Of a DNA stretch of 64,000 nucleotides, positions 56,387-64,000 are shown piece after piece. A program made the translations under genes and the position numbers. Numbering within the stretch: position 1 is the stretch's first letter; each line of letters starts with the position of its first letter. The DNA comes from Sesamum alatum (Eukaryota; Streptophyta; Magnoliopsida; Lamiales; Pedaliaceae), in assembly GCA_034509735.1 (NCBI GenBank), contig JACGWO010000012.1, positions 3,534,001-3,598,000 of the forward strand, in the 5' to 3' direction. The notes under the pieces are model-generated. The model searched no databases, was not told where the DNA came from, and saw only the letters and a program-made list of their open reading frames with translations.

Positions 56387-57289
56387 TTGAAAAACAATGT
56401 CAAAGAATATGTATTAACAATTAACAACCGTGTAGGGTTAAAACTTTGGGAAAATAGATATTGAGTTATTGCAAAAGGATGTCGATGATTATCGTTTGCC
56501 CACTAGAACAGTGGTTTTATACTGGTAAATGGTTAATAAAGCTATCGCATTCCTGGTCGTGAGTCTGAAAATATTCATCTGCTGCCCATTCGAACAACTT
56601 TGTTCTGTTATTGATCTTGTTTTCAGTTCAGAGTTGTTTGTTATCTTGGGACATTCCGGTTGATGCATTTCGCACGATTCTTCACTTAAAAATCATGTTT
56701 TGATACGCTACTTTCTTCCCGTAGACATCATCAATAAGCATACACTGAAACCTCATTGTGTGATCATGCATCTTCTTGATTGTTATTCAGATCGTGGTGC
56801 TGGGTGGATTGTTAAATCTCATGTTGCAGTCCATGATGAACATGTCTGAATATACCCTGAGTTAGCAGCAACATCAAGCTCAAGGTCATAGACATGTCTG
56901 CTGCATACTTTTGATTGAGATAATATTATTGAAATCGAACTTGTTGCAGCAAACACACACCAGAGAGTAATGCAACAAAGGAGTTATATATTCCTTTGAT
57001 GCAAGCAGTTCCCATGGTGATTGTGAATGTGATATCTCTGGCCACTATTTTCTGATTTTCTCCATTTCCGTTTTTTTTTGGTCACAGATGACATTCCACA
57101 AACCCGTTAGAAATGATTGTACTTGCGCTATGTGTGACAACATATATATGGGCCAAAACTCCTATAACCGACCTACTATTGTCAAGAACCAAATTCTAAC
57201 TAAGCGAGAACCAACAAAATAGATTATGAGATAGGTCAAACTTCATAAAATATCTTAACAAGAATTTAAATGAACATTGTATGTATATC
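56387..57289 (+). other. SPL 3' UTR and downstream spacer
   Basis: AATAAA at 56535-56540 is a candidate polyadenylation signal about 150 bases after the stop, so the transcript may end near 56560-56650. The remainder to 57289 has no gene signal. Confidence 0.5.
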
Positions 57290-57298
57290 AACACTTGA

Positions 57299-58257
57299 GG
57301 GAGAATTACACTTTTAGTCCCTCCATAATATTACTAAAACAGTTTTGGTCTCCCTTCATTCGCGAGTTACACTTTTGGTCCCAATTAGATACATTTTTGA
57401 ACACTTTTGATTTTACCGTCAACTCTTCGTTAAGAGTTAACAGAAAATCCATGTGTTGCGCATATGAGGCTGATTTTGGGGGAAAATTTTTTTGTATTTT
57501 GGCGCCTAAATTGGTTGGTCTTGACTATAAAGCCATTTTGGCACCGAATCCTCTCTAAAAAAAATTACAACCTCATCCTTATTCTTACTTTCATAATTTG
57601 ACCGAATTTTTGTTGTTCAACAACTTCAAAATCAGATTTCTAGCAATGAGTAGGAGTTATTCAAATACTGATTTGGCCGATTCAATAATATAGTGTAATG
57701 TTGATTTTTGTGAGTTTCGTGTTTTGGAACTATTGTGGATTATGGTAATAATATTATTGATTTTTTGTACTAGTAATTTGATGTTGTGGGATGGTTGTGA
57801 AGTTCTGATTTCTAATATTGTTTGTTGATTTTTCTATTTTTTGTTTTTTTTTTTAAATAAATAAACTTCTACTCATAGCTAAAAAATAGTATTTAAATAA
57901 CTTCTATTCATGACTAGAAATCTGATTTTGAAGTTATTGAACAATAAAATTTCGGTTAAATTATGAATGTGAGAATACGGATAGGGTTGTAATTTTTTAG
58001 AAAGGATTTGGTGTCAAAATGGCTTTATAGTCAAGGCCAACCAATTTAGGGCCCAAAATGCAACAAATTTCCCCCCAAAATCAGCCTCACATGCGCAACA
58101 CGTGCGTTTTCCGTTAACTCTTAACGGAGAGTTGATGGTAGGACCAAAAGTGTTCAAAAATATGTCTAATTGGGACAAAAAAATGTAACTCGCGAATGAA
58201 AGGGGACCAAAACTGTTTTAGTGGTATTATGGAGGGACCAAAAGTGTAATTCTCCCC
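57299..58257. mobile_element. Mutator-like foldback MITE with perfect 9-bp target duplication
   Basis: AACACTTGA lies at 57290-57298 and 58258-58266. The element starts GGGAGAATTACACTTTTAGT and ends with the inverted form (ACCAAAAGTGTAATTCTCCC, C). The two arms match for about 390 bp, through AACTCGCGAATGA/TCATTCGCGAGTT and the CAACTCT...TTAACG steps, down to GATTTCTAG... and its inverse near 57640 and 57910. The middle (about 57680-57880) is AT-rich. No coding. Such hairpin arms can give rise to small RNAs; it lies about 0.9 kb downstream of the SPL stop codon. Confidence 0.9.
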
Positions 58258-58266
58258 AACACTTGA

Positions 58267-58652
58267 CCTTAACCACTGTGGCAGATTGGGCCCGTCTACT
58301 TTGAGGGCGGAATTAAACGAGTGATATGATTATCTTGAACTAAATGAATAATTAAAAAGCCCTGTATAAGTTGTAAGATGTTTACTTACATGTACCATTA
58401 AATTCTGATAAAAGTTGTGAAGCGTTTACTTTGTTGTATTTATTTATGTTGGATGACAATGTTATCATTTGCCCTTCAATGATACCTACTCTACTATTAT
58501 TTGAGGGTATGATAGACTTTTGCCCCTTGCATTTATTGTTGTACAAATTACATGATAACTTATATCACCATCTTTGATGATATAAGTTATACAAGTGTAA
58601 CAATAACTAATATAAGGCTCCCCGTACATGAAAATAAATAATATATTATCCT
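58267..58652. other. Spacer without gene
   Basis: AT-rich; contains a short dyad (ATAACTTATATCACCATCTT and its inverse GATGATATAAGTTAT, about 58555-58595). Nothing else recognised. Confidence 0.5.
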
Positions 58653-61600
58653 TGAAGGACAAGCGGATCTGCCCGGGAGCGCGAGCGGAAGCAAGAAAGC
58701 GAGAAAGGGTGCGTAAATTTAAATCTAATTTAAATAAACGAATCCCAAGGGGTGTACCCTTGGGTGCTCAACCGGGCGTTCGATGTAGGATGTGTAAGTA
58801 TTAGAAACATATATTTAAACACATAGGGCATAGATGTATATTAAATCAAGCAAAGCGTAGTAAAACCGTTACCTTTGATTGTTTAGCGTGTGCACCCGGC
58901 TACTTGTGTTGTTCCTTCTCCGGAATGCTCACGAAATCCAAACCTATGGATTCTCCAAAGGTGATCCACACCACACCGGAAGAAACGCACGTTCTTCTTG
59001 CTAGAAAAGAACGGGTTTAAGAATGAATCGGTTTAAGAGAAGAACACTATGAATAATGAATCCCTTATGCTTGGTGTAGTATATTCTAATATATATACAT
59101 AATTAATGTTATTATTGGAATGTGTCTATGTTCATCCAAGGATGTCTAGATTCATTCCAATCAATCACCATTAATTTTTCAATCAAGCCTACCAAAATTT
59201 ATGGTATGATCAAATCATACCAAAAGGGAAGAGCTTGATTGGAGTTGATTTGTCTCTTTTCAAAAGAGATAAGTCAACATACCACCTAGCATGAAACATG
59301 GCTGATTTTGCTTCCTCCAAGGGAGCATCTCGGCCATGTCTAATTAAGGGAAGAAGTCCAACTTCTTCTTATTCCAAAATAGGAATTATTTCTCCTCTCC
59401 GGTAAAATTTAACGGACCGGGTTTTATCGTAATTCAATTATGACGAACCCAACATTAAATCCAATTTACTGTCCATTTAAATTATTCCCGTTGATCTTTT
59501 AATCCAATTAGACGATCCAACGTCTCAACGTCTCAACTTTCCATATTTAATCAAAAATCCAATTTACCGATTAAACGGAGGCCCGATACAATATCGGCCC
59601 ATCCATCCAATGGACTTTCCCTTAAGTAATCCAATTACTTATTTTATCTTTCGAGATTAACTCCAAGTCAATCCTTTAACCTCCGCGGTGATTTGTGTGT
59701 GACCTTTTAGGTTCACCCTCAGCTAGACTTGGGTCCGTGTCCCACAAGAGCCCGTTACCATGGGTGGCCGTCTAGCAACGGTCCATGGCACTAGAGACTA
59801 GGTGAATTGGCGTGAACATTTAGGCGCCGATTCCGTACGGGTATGATCCTTCCGTCTACCGTCTCCCGGCCTTAGTCTAGGGTATGGAATTGGGCGTCGG
59901 TTCCCATCCTTGACTAGGCATCTATGCTTAATACTCGAGACTAAAGGACAAGCGGATCTGCTGGGGAGCGCGAGCGGAAGCGAGAAAGCGAGAAAAGTGC
60001 GTAAATTTAAATCAAATTTAAATAAACGAATCCCAAGGGGTGTACCCTTGAGTGCTCAACCGGGCGTTCGATGTAGGATGTGTAAATATTGGAAACATAT
60101 ATTTAAGCACATAGGGCATAGATATATACAATAAATCAATCAAAGCGTAAGGAGACCGTTACCTTCGATTGTTTAGCGTATGCTCCCGGCTACTTGCATT
60201 GTTCCTTCTCCGGAATGATCACGAAATCCAAACGTATGGATTCTCCAAAGGTGATCCACACCACACCGGAAGAAACACACGTTCTTCTTGCTAGAAAAGA
60301 ATGGGTTTATGAAGGAATCGGTTTAAGAGAAGAACACTATGAATTAGTGCTCTCTTAAACTTACTTTGTTCTTCTTCTTGATTCAAAATCAAGTGAAGAA
60401 CACAAGTGTGAGAGAGGGAGAGAGGCCGGGAGTTGAGAGAGAGGAGAGAGGAGCCGAAAATTGTCTTCTCTTTTTCCTAGAACAAGATAAATAAATGAAT
60501 CACTTATGCTTGGTGTAGTATATTCTAATATACATACATAATTAATGTGATTATTGGAATGTGTCTAGGTTCATCCAAGGATGTCTAGATTCATTTCAAT
60601 CAATCACCATCAATTCTTCAATCAAGCCTACCAAAATTTATGGTATGATCAAATCATACCAAAAGGGAAGAGCTTGATTGGAGTTGATTTGTCTCTTTCC
60701 AAAAGAGATAAGTCAACATACCACCTAGCATAAAACATGGCTGATTTTGCTTCCTCCAAGGGAACATCTCGGCCATGTTTAATTAAGGAAAGAAGTCCAA
60801 CTTCTTCCTATTCCAAAATAGGAATTATTTCTCCTCTCGGGTAAAATTTAATGGACCGGGTTTTATCGTAATCCAATTACGACGAACCCAATATTAAATC
60901 CAATTTAATGTCCATTTAAATTATTCCCGTTGATCTTTTAATCCAATTAAAAGATCCGACGTCTCAACGTCTCAACTTTCCATATTTAATCGAAAATCCA
61001 ATTTACCGATTAAATGAAGGCCCGATACAATATCGGCCCGTCCATCCAATGAACTTTTCCTTAAGTAATCCAATTACTTATTTATCCTTCGAGATTGACT
61101 CCAAGTCGATCTCCCAACCTCCTCGGTGATTTGTGTGTGACCTTTTAGGTTTACCCTCAGCTAGACTTGGGCCCGTGTCCCACAAGGGCCCGTTACCATG
61201 GGTGGCCGTCTAGCAACGGTCCATGGCACTAGAGACTAGGTGAATTGGCGTGAACATTTAGGCGCCAATTCCGTACGGGTACGATCCTTCCGTCTACCGT
61301 CTCCCGGCCTTAGTCTAGGGTATGAAATTGGGCGTCGGTTCCCATCCTTGACTAGGCATCTATGCTTAATACTCGAGACCACATATGCTTCATTGAGTCG
61401 ACACAGGAAACCATTCCCTGTTCGACCAACCACTGTGGCCACAGCTTTAAACAACATGAACGTGTCTCCGAGTGAATAGGAGATACCTCTATCACCTACT
61501 GACAGGGGACAGATCCTCTTCTTGGAATCCACCGTCCTCGCTACACATTCCGATTGCACTAGACAAGGCTTATGATGATCATCTTACAGAATGATCACCT

Positions 61601-62173
61601 CTCGCCAGATCCAAGATACAACCGTCCTGTGCACGCGACTGCCATGATTCCTCAAGTCTGAGGATTACTCTCGTACTATTGGAACCGGGGAAAACCAATC
61701 ATATCGACCAAGCCTCCAAGGCTTCCATATGATGATCCTTGCGAGTTAGTCCAGTCGGCTCGACCCCAGTCGACCAACCCATCAAGATCGTGTAGGCGTC
61801 CCACGCTTGTCGCCGATGAAACACGACACTCATCTAATGAACACGACTCTTGACGCAAGTCTCAATAGGACTCTCGATGCCCTGTCTCGAGGTCCTCGAC
61901 TTGGAACGTTTCAAACCCAACTCTTAATCAGTTGGTTTCATGACCACTATCCAATGCGTGGCCCAACTGCACGAGTTGTTATCCATGGTTTGTGGGTTTT
62001 GTTACGATATATGTAAAACACCGTTTTAACAAATGTGAAATGAGCGCAACAAAGTAAGTACCAGAAGTGACGAATACTTATTTTATTTATCACATAATAA
62101 TATTACATTTTCAAGTTGTATAATAGGTTACAAATCGCCAAATTTATTAACTTTCTGATCACCTATTCTAACA
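58653..62173. mobile_element. Two head-to-tail LTR copies within one target duplication
   Basis: First copy 58653-59942 and second 59943-62173 both begin T-G/A-A-A/G-GGACAAGCGGATCTG and run in parallel (CCCAAGGGGTGTACCCTTG, CTAGCAACGGTCCATGGCAC, TACTCGAGAC). The first stops at CGAGAC, and the next base is the first base of the second copy. The second goes on to the family end CACCTATTCTAACA. ATCCT (58648-58652) and ATTCT (62174-62178) flank the pair at four of five bases. A 1970-bp relative is the solo LTR at 25424. No coding region is present between or within. Confidence 0.8.
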
Positions 62174-63659
62174 ATTCTATATTAATTTTTTTATTTAAGT
62201 TAATACATCAAAGTAGAAGGAACCTCAACATCTTCTTTTTTAGATTTACCCCTTTGACATGACATGGACACACAAAATTGACCCGCCAGGCGTGGCCCAT
62301 ACAAATGGTGTTGCCACATAATTTCAAACTTTTAATTGGACCCACTCAAGCTTTTCCCAATTTTTGACAACCTCACCTCACCTCACCTTTATTGTAGTCA
62401 AAACGAAATTATTTGACTAATGTTGGGAAATAGATAAAGCCAAATTCAATTTTATGGCTCCCAAAACAATTACGTGGAGAAATGTCACTCTACCAGAAAT
62501 ATGGGGCCTATCGCTTGGTTCTAGTCCTCATCTCGAAAATTTAGAAATTGAATAAATCACTTAGCATTATGATAGATTTGTAGGCGTCAAGTTCTTTAGA
62601 CAAAATTCCTAAAATTCAACGGAAACGTTTACTCTCATTCAGTTATTTCTTTCTGACATTCCACCTCTGAAATTAGTAGACCTACTATATCAAAATTTTA
62701 AAGAATAAAAATTGATCAAATCTTGAACAACCTGTTTACAAAGATTATGAGGAGTCTGTACAAACAGAATCTCTTAATTCTGCACTTTCACAAATTCTTA
62801 CTATTATTAAAGAATTTTTACTTGATTAAAAAATATCCTTATTTTGTTTCTTTTCGTTGAAATACATCCAATAAAAAGTAGTTCATGTCTCATTTTACAG
62901 AGTCTCAAAAAACAAATATATGGTCTGAATTTATGTTATATACTAACCAAAATATTCGTTTTTTTCTTGTATCTCTTTCCTACACATGGATATAATAAAT
63001 TAACGTTCATCCAGAAAACTCCAAAAAAATGAGCAAAAAATGATGGGTCGATAATCTCCGGTTAGCATCCAATATTGAAAGAATTTGGAATCTCCACAAA
63101 AGGTTAAGTCAGACACTTCCTATCAATGAATCAACCCCAAAGAAGTAAGTACTATTCAAAATATTTCATAAAAAAAAAAAAAAAGTACTATCCAAAATAA
63201 ATAAAACAAAATTTTAAGTTTAACTCTCCATTCTATAGGAAATTAATTAGACCGTAATGAAACTAAAATTGAAGAAGTTACAAAAATGAGATTCAAAATC
63301 ATCTTCTTCCATGAGTTCTAAAGATTCAACTCCCATATTACTGCAGAATTTTATTTTTTTTTTCAAATCTCTGATTATATAGAAAATTTAATTTCAGAAA
63401 AATCCATTCTTCTAAAAATTCAAGAAAGATTAAGAAATTTAGGCAAAAAAAATTTTTTTATTAATATATTGAACAAAATCCTAAATTTTTTTGATAATGA
63501 ACAAACTCTATATTCAATTTATCCTGTGCAACATATACAACCTCATAGATATTACTATAGACTCACTCTTCCTTATCTATAAATTGAAGAAAGTCCAAGA
63601 TTTGACGTCTTCTGATGATAGTTAAATTTATAAATGGAATTTAGATACTTTAAATATCA
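62174..63659. other. AT-rich region with an unassigned open stretch
   Basis: Plus-strand reading near 63310-63582 is open for about 85 residues with a lysine/isoleucine-rich coil, including ISEKSILLKIQERLRNLGKK and, near the end, HRYYYRLTLPYL before a stop. Shorter open pieces occur at 62750-62820 and 62895-62990. The composition is protein-like but the family was not recognised; a decayed retroelement or pararetrovirus-like remnant is possible. No start codon, promoter or splice structure supports a host gene. Confidence 0.35.
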
Positions 63660-63923
63660 GGTTAATGCAATTTATCTTCTTGTGATATTGTAAATGAGCA
63701 AATTATCCCTTTATAAAAAAAATAACAATTTACCTCTCCGTGTTCTTTAAAATGGAGCAATTTACCCCATATCTAGGGAGGTAAATTGCTCTATTTTAAA
63801 AAATACGGGGAGGTAAATTGATTCATTTTAAAAGCACAGGGAGGTAAATTGCTATTTTATTTTTCATAGGAGGGATAATTTACACATTTGCAATATCACA
63901 GAGGGGTTGCTTGCATTTTTCCC
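63660..63923. mobile_element. Foldback MITE with 11-bp target duplication
   Basis: TTTAAATATCA occurs at 63649-63659 and 63924-63934. The element begins GGTTAATGCAATTTATC and ends TTGCATTTTTCCC. Its arms pair through AAATGAGCAAATTATCCC...GGGATAATTTACACATTTG and AACAATTTACCTC...GAGGTAAATTGCTA. Same family as 4608-4871 and the partial copy near 48500-48612. No coding. Confidence 0.88.
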
Positions 63924-64000
63924 TTTAAATATCATCAAATCCTCAGCCTTTGTAAACAAAATGGTTATAGTTTTCAATGTTTATAAAACAATAGTTGGTT

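Noticed and set aside
61236..61559. 107-residue minus-strand frame in the tandem LTR copies
   Set aside because: LTR sequence; the related LTRs lack the frame and no protein motif is present.

Overview
The window is nuclear DNA of a flowering plant, most likely a eudicot and perhaps an asterid of the Lamiales type (inferred only from the SPL protein and the retroelement families). The sequence is AT-rich. Its one apparently intact host gene is an SBP-box transcription factor of the SPL2/10/11 group at 54.1-56.4 kb, with four coding exons and a canonical miR156 target site. Nearly everything else is transposable elements, most of them decayed and several nested.

Layout: 1-3.4 kb, a LINE on the minus strand whose 3' part runs off the window. 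3.8-7.6 kb, a non-autonomous LTR retrotransposon carrying a 48-nt tandem array. 7.6-11.2 kb, foldback, Helitron-like and GC-ended DNA elements; the last carries a roughly 180-bp tandem array. 11.26-39.70 kb, a Tat-lineage Ty3/gypsy element (about 13 kb of its own) split by a 15.4-kb Athila-lineage element on the minus strand (19.16-34.60 kb). The Athila copy is itself interrupted by a solo LTR (25.42-27.39 kb, perfect TSD) and a gag-only TR-GAG element (27.54-31.14 kb). 39.88-47.58 kb, a Ty1/copia Tork-like element with a perfect 5-bp TSD, holding another solo LTR (42.82-45.12 kb). 48.3-50.2 kb, a Mutator-like element with a GC-rich core. 51.0-51.6 kb, Helitron-like fragments. 52.3-56.6 kb, the SPL gene. 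57.3-58.3 kb, a Mutator-like foldback element with a 9-bp TSD. 58.65-62.17 kb, two head-to-tail LTR copies inside one imperfect TSD. 62.2-64.0 kb, AT-rich sequence with an unassigned open stretch and a small foldback MITE.

The most interesting structure is the antisense gene in the 3' part of the Tat element, between integrase and 3' LTR. It encodes a plant mobile domain (PMD) protein with a coiled-coil tail. It appears to have its own minus-strand TATA box (38.20 kb), a consensus splice donor (38.15 kb) and a consensus acceptor (37.33 kb) just upstream of the start codon. The Athila insertion broke this gene near its 3' end, and it now carries stops and frameshifts.

Nesting gives a relative order: Tat inserted first, then Athila, then the solo LTR and the TR-GAG element. 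All retroelement coding regions are broken by stops or frameshifts, so none looks autonomous now. No tRNA, rRNA or CRISPR feature was seen.
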